Assembly: GCF_047663525.1 (NCBI RefSeq)
Contig: NC_092593.1
Span: 28,670,501 to 28,734,500, forward strand
DNA from: Anas platyrhynchos
Lineage: Eukaryota; Chordata; Aves; Anseriformes; Anatidae
Direction: 5' to 3'
Length of the DNA: 64,000 bases
The notes under the pieces were generated by a model. The model did not search any database and had not been told where the DNA came from. It saw nothing but the letters and a program-made list of their open reading frames with translations. Positions 47,166-56,655 of the stretch are shown one piece after another. Position 1 is the first letter of the stretch. Each line of letters opens with the position of its first letter. Both the position numbers and the translations under genes were made by a program.

Positions 47166-50100
47166 GTGAGAGGCTGAGCTGGGCTGAAGGGCTGGCAGCT
47201 GCGAGCTGCCTCTGCCCCTTGCCGTCCTCACAGGAGCTGCTGTCCCATGTGGCACGGGGCGAGGGGAACCGTCCAAACCCATGGGATGAGCAGGGAGAGG
47301 CAGGCCGTGGGCAGCCATCCTGTGGCTACAGACCTCTCCTGCGCCATGGCAGCAAGCACCTTGTGGGGTGCAGGGCTCTCCACCCTTACCATGCCGCGTC
47401 TGCTGGGGAACACCTGGCTCCCATGCATGCACAAGAGAGGTTGGGCTCAGTGCCCAGCTAGTTCCTGGCTCGGGGATCACCCTGCCTGGGCAGCATGGTC
47501 TTGGCTGTGTCCTCCAGCCTCTCCCACGGACCCTCAGCTCTGTCTGTGCTTGGTCTTCACCAAATCCAGGCTGGGACCAGACAGAACAGGAGCAGCAGCA
47601 ACATCAGGAGCAGGAGGCCATTGCAGTCGAGCTGGATAAGCGTGTACTACACAGTGTCATCCCTCCACATCATGTAAGTATCCAGTCAGTGGGTCTCAAG
47701 CCCTTGGGGGATCGTGTGCCCCCCTTCAAGCTCTGTCTGCTGGGCATGTGACATCCTTTTTGGCCAGCCCTGAGTGGTGGGAATAGAAGCGCTTGTCAGT
47801 GGACCCCAGGAAAGGGATTGCTCTGGCAGCAGCCCCACTCTCAGCCCTTTCTCCTTCAGGCACCGGGCATCTTGAGGAGCATCTACCAGTGGCTCGTGTC
47901 CAACACAGAGCAGTCTGCCCAGCACCGCCTGGACAAGAGCCTTCTGGAACTGGCCGAGGAGCACCCCCACGACGTGGTGGTGACTCTGCTGCGCTGCTCC
48001 CCAGCGTGCGACAGGTATGGTGCCCGCCTGCCCTGATGGCTCGGGGCCCGTCAGCCTTTCGAGCCCATCCAGCGCCAGCTGCCAGGCAGATGGCAGTTTT
48101 CAGGGTGCTCTGCAGGGGCCGAGCCCTGCATCGCCCCATTTCCCAGCCCTGGCACGTCAGCCCCAGAGCCTGCCACCACAATCCCTCCCTGCCCCACAGG
48201 GCCCGCCAGGGGCTGCCTGTGAGGGGCAGGGGGCAGAGGTAGGACTGGCAGCCAGCCTGGGCCCCTCCACGGGTGCCCAGGTCTTGGTGCTGTGGCCAAG
48301 GCCCCCCTGACCCAGCTCTCTGGCCCTGCAGAGCTGCCGTGACCATGTGGAGGGTGATGGTCGTCTCATCCCGGACTAAAAAGAAGGTGATGACAGAGCT
48401 GTGCCACGTGCTGAAGGACTGGCCCTTTCACAGGACGTCCACCTCTGACGGGGACAACACGGATGTCTTCGCCCTGGCCGTGAGTTTCTGAACAAGCCCT
48501 CTCTCCCCCCAGGGGCTGCATCTCGGGGCAGCTATCCCTCCTCCCCTGTCACTACGTCTCCCTGCCTCAGGCGGTGGGCTGCAAACCTGGCTTAGGGCAT
48601 TTTAGGGGACAGGCCAGGGCCAAGGCACAGCCCAGCAGGCTGCAGGGGCTGGGACGGAGAGCCCAGGCTGGTGGCAGGCCGCAGGAGGCTCAGCCAGGGC
48701 ACACTGCCACCGCCCCAGGGAGGCTGCCTGTGGCTCAGCTCCGGATGGGAGCCAGGCCGGGTGCTCTGCCTGCATCTCCTGCGGCCCACGTCTGCACCTG
48801 AGCCTCGGCCTCCCACACTGGGGCCGTGCCACGGGGCTGGCTCAGCAGTGAGTGCCATCTCTGGGTCTTTTCTGCAGGCAACCAGGGTGCTGTGGGAGCT
48901 CCTTCGGCCAGCCAACTACCCAATGGAGCAGGAGATGAGCTTCTCTCTACCCCTGATGGTGTTGCTCTTCCAAATCTTCGCAAGCGCGCAGCAGACACCA
49001 GAAGAGGTGGAGACCTTCTTCAGGGAATGCCAGCAGGAGGAGGGCATTGCCACCAGCCCCAGCAGGTGCTTTGTCCCCCTCCTCCCATCCTTCCCATGGT
49101 CCTGGAGCCTGGGCCAGGGATCCGGGTGTGACCTGGGCTGTGCTCTGCCTGCAGGTTCGCACTGCTGACTCTGAAAGCACTGCTCTGCCGTGTTGGGTAT
49201 GATATGCTGGTGCTTGAATTGGGAAAGAGGAATATCTGGGAGATGCTACTCCACGCTGAGAGCCACCACTGGGCAGTGGGTCTGCTGGCCAGGTGAGGGC
49301 ACTGAGGGACACCGGCAGAGCCCGGGGCGCGTGAATTGCCCGTGGGCACCAATGAGGTCTCCTCAGAAGGGGCAGGAAGCCCATGGTGCACCCGAGGTGC
49401 ACACTGCTGTGGGGCACTGGCTTCCTCCCTGCAAGGAGAGGTGGGGAAAGACCAGGCCTCCGGGAGCATGAAATGCTGGTGGCTGCTGGAACAGAGCCAG
49501 GAGCACTTCACCCGTCCTGCTCAGGACTTCTGCTCAGGACTCCTGCTCAGGACTCACCCTGCCTTCTTCCCTCTGCCAGGGCGATGAAATATGTCTCAAG
49601 AACAGAGCGCCGACGGATTGTGCTGTATCTGGAAACGTGGCTCAACAACAACGAGCCACGCTGGAAGGTCCCCGCCATGGCCTTCCTGGTCGAGGTGAGC
49701 CCGATGGCAAGCGGTGCCGGCCTGAGCTGCCTCTCGCCACTCCACCCTCTGGTGGCCACAGCTGTGGGGAGAGGCTGGCCGGTGGAGCTGGGGCAGGGCT
49801 TCATCCGTTGGGGCTCATCCCCTTGGCACACACTGCCAGAGTGACACTTGTCTGCGGTTTCTTGTGCCTCCCGTGAGCGAGGTCTCTGCCGGCCAATTCC
49901 AGCCTTGACTGAGGCGTGTTTTTCAGATGCTGGCCTGTGAGGACCTCAAAATGGAGTGTCTTCGAGTCCTGCAGCTCTTCCCAAGATACCTGAGGAGTGA
50001 GTGCACGGCGATGCGTCAGCTGGTGCTCAAGGGCCTCAAAACGCTCAGCAGAAGACCCTATGTGGTAAGCAGGGTTCAGCTGGCTGAACACACCCCATTG

Positions 50101-52157
50101 GTGGTGTGGCTCTGGGCCAGGGATGCTGGCTAACACCGTTGCTTGGACTTGGCTGGGCACCGAGTGCTGTGGGAGCTGCTCCCAACTCTTGTGCCTCCCC
50201 ATGCGCCTGCCCAAGTCCTTTGGGGCAGGACCGTGGCTTCTGGGCACTGTGGGCTCTGACAGCCTGAGAGTGTTTGCAAGCACAGCCCAACACGGTGTTG
50301 TTGCTCCCCACAGGCGAAAAAAATGGAGTTCCTGCTGCCAGAGATCATGGGGATACTGCCAGATTTGGAAGGGGACGTGGCTGGAAATGCGCTGTTTGTG
50401 CTCAAAAACATGCTCAAGGAGATGACCATCAACAAGGCCAGGCCCACCGCTCTGCAGCTGGCAGAGAGGCTGCCAGCGTTCTTTGACAGTGTAAGGCTGA
50501 GGGCACAGGGCCCAGCGGGGGTCTCTGAGGGCCGGTGCCTTTCCTGATGGATGTTGGGTGCTGTCAGGAAGCATTGTGCCCTGTGAATTTTCACACCCTT
50601 GCCCAGGTGGGCCTGGAGCAGCTGGTGCTGAGGTCTTCGCTTCTTCCTTCCCACCAGGAATCCAGCTCCACGCAGCTGCAATCCATCCACTTCTTCAGAG
50701 ATGTGATGAGCCTTTTTGCAGCAAGGGAGAAAGAGCAGCTGAAGACACACGTGTGCCAGAGCGTGATCCCGCTGTTCTTCCACTTGCACGACGAGAACCA
50801 GCAAGTGGCCGAGGTTGGCTTCTCTGCCCAGCGTGGGCATTTGGGGAGGGCGATGCTGACACCCCGGGGTGGGACTGAGCACCCGCAGGAGGGACGGAGC
50901 CGTGGGCTCTGCTGCCATCCCTGCTCCCTGCATCCAGCCCCAGCTCCCTCGGGCACTACACTGCGGAGCAGACGCCTGCTCCCTGTGGTCAGCCTGCCCC
51001 ACACAGCGCCCTGGGCCGTGCAGAGGCGTGCAGCCCCTGCAGCCTCGCCAAGGGGCTGGGGACACAGGTCCCCTGAGAGCTGGGGGTGCCACTTCAAAGT
51101 CTCTGCTGCTCTTCAGGCCGCAGAGGAAACCCTTCTCGATGCTGCCAAATTCCTGCAGAGGTCGCAGCTCGTGGACCTGCTGGAGAGAAAGCAAACAAGG
51201 AGACTCGGCAAGTACCTGGTAAGGACAGCTCTGAAGGCCCCGACCCAGACTGGACAAGCCCACAGCGCCCCAGGGCATGGGGCAGGCAGCTGTCCAAGGG
51301 GGAGGCTCTGCACCAGCCCCATGCCCTTGCGCTCTCTCTTGTGCAGCTGGAGGACAACAGCCTGGATGAGCACCTGCGCCAGAGCCTGCCGTACCTGCAG
51401 AGCCCACAGGAGCCCTTGCGACTGGAAGCCGTCAGGTTCATCGGTGAGCCCGAGCCCCGGGGTCCCTCTGTGCCCGAGGGAAGGAGGAGGAGGTGGCCCG
51501 GCCAGCAGGGCCAGCGGGGGGGAGATGGGGAGATGTGCTGCTGGGAAGGGCTGGCGGGCAGAGTTTGTGACAGGCTGTGTGTACTGCCTAGGGCTCATTG
51601 CACGGCGAGTGAGGGATTGGCGTGAGGAGGAGCTCCTCATCATCTATGAAGGTAAGTGAGGGCAGCGGGGTATTGGCGGATTGCCCCCTGCTCCTGCCTG
51701 GCCACAGGAAGAGCTGGGTGGCGCTGGCCACAGCAGGAGCTGGTAGAATCATAAAACCAGAGTCACAGAATGCTTTGGGTTGGAAGGGAGCTGTGACGTC
51801 ATCGAACTCCAACCCATCTGCCTGGTCAGGGATGCCTCGCGCTAGACCAGGGTGCTGAAAGCCCCGTCCAACCTTGCTTGAATACTTCCAGGGATGGGGC
51901 CCTTCCCAGGGTCCCCGCAAACACAGGCTCTGACCTTGCCTCCGCTCCTCTCTCTCACAGCCATTCAAGGCATGACGGATGACGTCAGTTCCTCTGTCTC
52001 TTCGCTCGCAACTGAGACCCTCTTCATTATACGAGCTGCAATGAGGTTGCCACGCAGTGTACCTGGATTACGAGGGCTGAGCTACCGACTCTGGAAGGCG
52101 CGGAAGAAGTGCTCTGCACTGGCCTTCCTGTGCTGCTGTTGCTGTGCACAGGGATGA
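47045..52157 (+). CDS. Maestro heat-like repeat (MROH) family protein, whole coding span (14 exons)
   Basis: Fourteen exons join without a frame break into 1896 coding bases (about 631 residues): 47045-47165, 47570-47673, 47860-48014, 48332-48479, 48878-49065, 49155-49292, 49580-49694, 49927-50064, 50314-50490, 50658-50813, 51117-51218, 51347-51443, 51592-51651, 51961-52157. The protein is a string of amphipathic HEAT-like helices typical of avian MROH proteins (for example WKVPAMAFLVEMLACEDLK); their biochemical role is not established. Every junction is phase-consistent and uses GT-AG, with one poor donor after 50813. The start is the first good-context ATG (agcATGG) of an exon open further upstream, so the N-terminus is uncertain. 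The C-terminus ends in five consecutive Cys then AQG. The gene is GC-rich with 90-400 base introns, unlike AT-rich ADARB1 and POFUT2, and its own fragments flank it. Purifying selection is implied by the open frame but not shown. Confidence 0.82.
47570..47673 (+). CDS. MROH-family exon 2
   Basis: A Gln/Glu-rich stretch (EQEQQQHQEQEAIAVELDKR) is followed by VLHSVIPPHH. The acceptor is aatccag and the donor gtaagt. A broken copy of this exon lies at 54605-54668. Confidence 0.75.
47860..48014 (+). CDS. MROH-family exon 3
   Basis: Encodes ILRSIYQWLVSNTEQSAQHR to VVVTLLRCSPACD, a typical MROH N-terminal helical unit. The donor is gtatgg. The 3' end of this exon is duplicated at 46541-46611. Confidence 0.85.
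48332..48479 (+). CDS. MROH-family exon 4
   Basis: Encodes AAVTMWRVMVVSSRTKKKVM to DGDNTDVFALA. The acceptor is ccctgcag and the donor gtgagt. Confidence 0.85.
48878..49065 (+). CDS. MROH-family exon 5
   Basis: Encodes ATRVLWELLRPANYPMEQEM to FRECQQEEGIATSPSR. The acceptor is ttctgcag and the donor gtgctt. Confidence 0.86.
49155..49292 (+). CDS. MROH-family exon 6
   Basis: Encodes FALLTLKALLCRVGYDMLVL to HHWAVGLLAR. The acceptor is gcctgcag and the donor gtgagg. Confidence 0.86.
49580..49694 (+). CDS. MROH-family exon 7
   Basis: Encodes AMKYVSRTERRRIVLYLETW and the family-typical WKVPAMAFLVE. The donor is gtgagc. Confidence 0.88.
49927..50064 (+). CDS. MROH-family exon 8
   Basis: Encodes MLACEDLKMECLRVLQLFPR to LKTLSRRPYV. 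Exactly 46 codons, phase 0 on both sides. Confidence 0.88.
50314..50490 (+). CDS. MROH-family exon 9
   Basis: Encodes KKMEFLLPEIMGILPDLEGD to LQLAERLPAFFDS. Exactly 59 codons, donor gtaagg. Confidence 0.88.
50658..50813 (+). CDS. MROH-family exon 10, weak donor
   Basis: Encodes ESSSTQLQSIHFFRDVMSLF to FHLHDENQQVAE. The following donor is gttggc, far from consensus, and the 303-base intron is open in frame, so retention is possible. Confidence 0.84.
51117..51218 (+). CDS. MROH-family exon 11
   Basis: Encodes AAEETLLDAAKFLQRSQLVD to RRLGKYL. Exactly 34 codons, donor gtaagg. Confidence 0.86.
51347..51443 (+). CDS. MROH-family exon 12
   Basis: Encodes LEDNSLDEHLRQSLPYLQSP to LEAVRFI. One base is carried over and the donor is gtgagc. 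Confidence 0.86.
51592..51651 (+). CDS. MROH-family exon 13
   Basis: A 60-base exon encoding LIARRVRDWREEELLIIYE. The acceptor is ctgcctag and the donor gtaagt. A CR1 fragment sits in the next intron. Confidence 0.84.
51745..51905 (-). repeat. CR1 LINE, 3' end, inside the last MROH intron
   Basis: Carries the tail tagaatcataaaaccagagt, then gggttggaagggagctgtga. Lies between exons 13 and 14 without touching the splice sites. Confidence 0.82.
51961..52157 (+). CDS. MROH-family last exon
   Basis: Encodes IQGMTDDVSSSVSSLATETL to a basic segment, then FLCCCCCAQG and TGA. Five Cys at the end is unusual and could suit palmitoylation, or reflect drift after a frameshift. AATAAA follows at 52352. 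Confidence 0.82.
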
Positions 52158-52351
52158 TGGCAGGCATCCTGTGTGCTGGGGCCACCCAAAAGCGTGTGGA
52201 AGGCTGGGTGTCCCCTGGACTCTCCCAGCATGTGTCGCACCTCCAGCCTTCAGGACCTTCTGCCCCCTTCGCTTGCTCCCAGATCTCCTTGGCCTTCCCC
52301 AGACAAGCAGTCTGTCTTCTTCCCCTCATCTGCGTGTCTTTCCTTTGAGGC

Positions 52352-52357
52352 AATAAA
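52352..52357 (+). promoter_or_regulatory. Candidate poly(A) signal of the MROH-family gene
   Basis: The first AATAAA after the stop codon, 195 bases downstream, is a normal distance for a short 3' UTR. Confidence 0.6.
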
Positions 52358-53068
52358 ATCGTGGAAGACTTGGGCCCTGAAGTGACTGGGAACCTCCAGC
52401 GAATGGCTGGCTGTGGAGTAATTGCTGGGGGTGACTTAATGAGACTAAACATCTTGCCCCAGTTACGCCTGGGAAAGGAGTTCAAGCATATCGGTATCTC
52501 AACGGTGTGCTCGTTGGTGGCCCCAGCGTCTTGTGGCTCTGTGGTGGGGCAGACTCAAAAGGATATAGTTGCCCGTCTTGACAGCTGAGGGCTCCAAGCT
52601 CCAGCAGAAAAGATAAAAATCCCAGGCCGCCATGCCACCCACGGGCTCTCACCTCACACATGGCAGCACGGACCCAAAGGTCCCACTCGCCCCAAACAAA
52701 CTTTCCCGAAGTTTCAAGGATGCCGAGAAGCCCTACTTTACCTGGGAAAAGGGCCATTTGTAGTCCGTCCAGCTTCACAGGGGGGTGTCAGAACGATAAA
52801 CCAAGAGCCAACCATTCTGCCAGGGCCCTCCAAAGCGCTCAAGTGACCGGTAACTGCCGGAACCCCACCCCTGCCACAGGGGTGCAAACGGAATCCCTTC
52901 GAAAACGGTGTGTGCAACGAGCTCCCTATGGGCATGCTCATCAAATAGAGGAGGGCACACCTCAGATTCTTCCCATGCGCTAACCAGTAGAGGTTAAGCC
53001 AGATGAGAAGCCCCCTTCCTGCCCCGGTGAACATGCTCCTCCCCAGTTTGAGCCCGATTTCAGCAGCG
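52358..53068. other. GC-rich sequence between the MROH gene and the ERVL LTR
   Basis: No recognised gene. A 98-residue minus-strand frame at 53034-52738 has no family resemblance I can name. Confidence 0.4.
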
Positions 53069-54250
53069 TGTGGTTCACTGAGGCAGCCCCAAGAAGGAGA
53101 AGCGTGGAAGTATCAAGCCGTAGCATTACTGCCATGGTTCCGCTCGAGTGGGCAGCCGAGCTCCACCACAGCCGCTCTCTCACTCCCCTTCCTCAAAGAG
53201 GAATGGGGAGAAAATATGTGAAAAGGGCTCAAAGGTTGAGATAAGGACAAGGCGATCACGCAGTAGTTACCGTAACGGGCAAAACAGATTCGGCATAGGG
53301 AGATAGTAAGATTTGTTGTTTATTACTAACAAGCTAGAGAAGTGAGAAATGAAGGAAAGAAACCAAAAGCACCTTCCTCCCCATCCACCCTCTTCCACCT
53401 CCTCCCCCCGAGCGGCGCAGGGGAACAGGGGAATGGGGGTTATGGTCAGTCTACAGCACTTCTTCTCTGCCGCTCCTTCTCGGTCACTCTCGTCCCCTGT
53501 GCTGTGGGGTCCCACCCACGGGATGCCATCCTTCATGAACTGATCTGGCATGGGCTTCCCACAGGCAGCAGCTCCTCCAGAACTGCTCCAGATATGGGTC
53601 CGTACCCATATCTGAGGGATGGGGGTCCATCCCTCAGGAGAAAACTGCTCCAACCTGGGTCCACCCAGGTCTCCTCTCCACGGGCTACAGGTCCGGCCCG
53701 GAATCTGCTCCGGGAGGGGTCTTCCACAGGCAGCAGCCTCCGTCAGTGCAGGGCCACCTGCTCCACCGTGGTCCTCACCACAGGCCGCAGGGGACTTCTG
53801 CTCCGGCGCCTGGAGCACCTCTCCCCCTCCTTCTTCACTGACCTTGGCGCCTGCAAGGCCATTCCTCACTCCTCTGACTCTCCCAGCTGCTGTGTGGCGC
53901 AGCGTTTTTTTCCCTTTCTTAAATATGCTCTCACAGAGGCGCAAAACAACATCGCTTATTGGCTCGGCTCTGGTCAGCAGTGGGGCCCTTACCAAACATG
54001 GGGCAGCTTCTAGATCCTTCTCACAGAAAACACCCCTAGGGCCCCCTGCTACCAAAACCTTGCCACGTAAACCCACTACATTCCACCCCTCGCCTCTGTT
54101 AAAAGCATAGTTAAGATTAATCACAATATCCTCTTACTTTACAATTATCACAGCCTTCTCAAACTTCATTTACTTCAAAAAGAAAAAGAATTCACCACAC
54201 CAAAATAAACATAACACCATCACAGCACCGACACACACACCACCCCTCGT
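53069..54250 (-). mobile_element. ERVL LTR with a stub of internal sequence, copy 2
   Basis: The LTR runs from 54080 down to about 53069 on the minus strand, with an AATAAA at 53324-53319 and the same purine run at 54081-54096. Against copy 1 it has small indels in the LTR but is identical over the stub except for a 16-base deletion. No gag, pol or env frame is present. Confidence 0.75.
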
Positions 54251-54255
54251 CCCTT

Positions 54256-54668
54256 GCCGTCCTCACAGGAGCTGCTGTCCCATGTGGCACGGGGCGAGGG
54301 GAACCGTCCAAACCCATGGGATGAGCAGGGAGAGGCAGGCCGTGGGCAGCCATCCTGTGGCTACAGACCTCTCCTGCGCCATGGCAGCAAGCACCTTGTG
54401 GGGTGCAGGGCTCTCCGCCCTTACCATGCCGCGTCTGCTGGGGAACACCTGGCTCCCATGCATGCACAAGAGAGGTTGGGCTCAGTGCCCAGCTAGTTCC
54501 TGGCTCGGGGATCACTCTGCCTGGGCAGCATGGTCTTGGCTGTGTCCTCCAGCCTCTCCCACGGACCCTCAGCTCTGTCTGTGCTTGGTCTTCACCAAAT
54601 CCAGGCTGGGACCAGACAGAACAGGAGCAGCAGCAACATCAGGAGCAGGAGGCCATTGCAGTCGAGCT
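54256..54668 (+). pseudogene. Truncated duplicate of MROH intron 1 / exon 2 start
   Basis: Colinear without an indel to 47221-47633 (offset 7035), with only a few substitutions noticed, so the copy is recent. It carries intron 1 sequence and exon 2 up to GTCGAGCT, then breaks off into unrelated sequence. No start exon and no downstream exons follow, so it cannot encode the protein. Confidence 0.85.
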
Positions 54669-54749
54669 TTCCTCCCTTGAGCGAGGTCTCTCTGTGCAAT
54701 TTTTCCTCAAAGGCTGGTAAATCCCCTTGCCAAGATACATACAATGCTA

Positions 54750-56501
54750 GAAAGCTTTTTTTTTATTTTAAGTTTTTATTTTTTCCTCAATAAACGGAGG
54801 TACTCCTTACATGTAAGATGTCACCATTGCTTTATATGGCAAACAGGCTGAATGAGAACATTTGACTTGGTGGGCAAAGGCACTGCTTTTAGTTGGGTTC
54901 CCCACTTTGTCACCAGAGAGACTCAGCTGCAACAAGGAAATAAATAAACAGCTGGTAAGAACAGGATAGCTGTTGCTACTACTGTCTGAGAAGTCTTCTC
55001 AGTTTTCACTGCAGTTGCACAGAAGGAAACAGCCTCATTGTCTGGAAGCATCTATGAAACATCCAAAGCACAGTGCAGGAGGTTTATATCTGTGCTCCTG
55101 CTCAAGCCAAGGGAAAAAGCAAGTGAAGGTTCTACTAACAGGGAGGTAACCTAGTAAAACTGAATTCGGGAAAAACATCTGACTCACCTCTCGAAACCTC
55201 TCTCCATGTCCATTTTTGAAAAAAAGTTTCTCTTGCTTTACAGAGCCATGTGCATCTGCAGGGCAAAAGACCCATCTGAAGCACAAAATGCAGAATACTG
55301 CCTAGCAGTCAAATCTGAATGGCAGGAGACTGCAAAAACTAGGATTTGTACTTAAAAAGCATTTCACAAATAGGAGTTGTACTTTCCATCTGTAGTGCTG
55401 TGTACACCACTAGTGGTGTAGCACAGTGCTCTTCCCATGTACTACCAGCCAGCTGTCTCCATTGGAGTGCACTATCACCTGCAAGGTACCTAACTGCTCA
55501 GCTTATACACATTCTTTTGTGGCCCAATGGCCTTTGTTGTCTTTACTTTTCTTCAGTTTGCTCCCTTCTGAAGCAGAAACTCAGAACATTAATTTGATGA
55601 ACTACTGGGACGATTTATTTAACTGATATGGAAACTTGAAAGGTCTTTTAGCATGTTCCCTGGCTAAGTATCATGGTCACTTAGCTGAGCGATGCCCAAA
55701 AGGTACTGACATTAGCATCAGTCCAACTGAATACACCCTTCAGAGGATGATATGGAAAAGCTTCCTCTGTGAAGAAAAAGCACACGAAACAACACTTATT
55801 TTACCACCCTCCAAAACCAGTCTTTGTGCCTCTCAGCACAGACCCACTGTGACTGCTATGTGAAGCTTTGCTTCTCACAGCATAGTGCTCACACAGAAGT
55901 ACCACACCCTCTTCTTTTTACTGAGAATTGACTGGATCAGACAATTTGAATATTGACAACTTGCTAGTCAAAAAGGGAAGATTTTTCCTAAGGAACTGCA
56001 GAGTTTACGCACGATCTGCAACTCACACAGTGCAGCTTACAAAAATGAGCTGTACTTCTTGCAGAGATGCAAACACTTAACAAAAAAACGATCAGGTAAA
56101 GACAGAAATGCGGTACAGACCACAGCTGTGTTACATGTATAGAAGTTGAGCTTTGATCCTCTCCTTCCCTAAGAACTCCTAAGAGAACATTGACTTGATT
56201 CATTACTCAGCTTCAGCACAAAGTTCTGCCTTTCCAATCTTAATTGTAGTGCACGGTATCATCTGTAATCATAGTTATGCTGAGAACTGAATCCCAGGCT
56301 GACTTAATTTTCCTTGCTCACATCAGTGTCTGGATAAAAGGATGACTATTGCTTGTGCTTCAAAACGCAGATGTCAAGTAAACACAGAGAAGAGGGGAGA
56401 GGACTGAGTTGTAGTTTGGTAAAAGGCATGGATTTCCCTGTAGTCTTTCCTCATTCTCTTGAGCTCACCGGAGTATTAAAGTCCTTGGATTTCTCTATAT
56501 A
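54750..56501 (-). other. Probable POFUT2 3' UTR and downstream sequence
   Basis: No coding exon is seen. Minus-strand AATAAA hexamers occur at 55614-55619, 54775-54780 and 54762-54767. The last two lie just before the MROH-fragment block and would give a 3' UTR of about 1.75 kb. Which one is used cannot be told from sequence. Confidence 0.4.
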
Positions 56502-56655
56502 CTAGTACACAATTTTCCAGTGAGTTGGCTGCTCACAGTTTTTCTCTTTTTCACCACAAAATCGGTTGTAAGTTGTTTTTGGATCAAATCCCAAGATCTC
56601 TCTTTCTTCATGGATCCGGAAGGAAAATGTTGAAACTGAGGTGCCTATAAAATAC
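56502..56655 (-). CDS. POFUT2: POFUT2 exon 9 and stop
   Basis: Encodes [20 protein letters not shown] to [10 protein letters not shown], then TAG. It contains the conserved [10 protein letters not shown] motif. Confidence 0.96.

Noticed and set aside
50130..51407. 425-residue minus-strand open frame across the MROH exons
   Set aside because: GC-rich antisense shadow of real exons. Composition is Ser/Pro/Arg/Cys-rich with no domain.
50535..51659. 374-residue plus-strand frame as a single coding exon
   Set aside because: It is exon 10 plus introns and exons 11-13 in mixed frames. Splice signals support separate exons; only intron 10 stays in frame.
52738..53034. 98-residue minus-strand frame beyond the ERVL LTR
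   Set aside because: Position suggested viral leader or gag, but the purine run marks the LTR as a 3' LTR and no gag motif is visible.
54605..54668. Copy of MROH exon 2 as the start of a second MROH gene
   Set aside because: It stops mid-exon and no downstream exons follow before the POFUT2 3' region.
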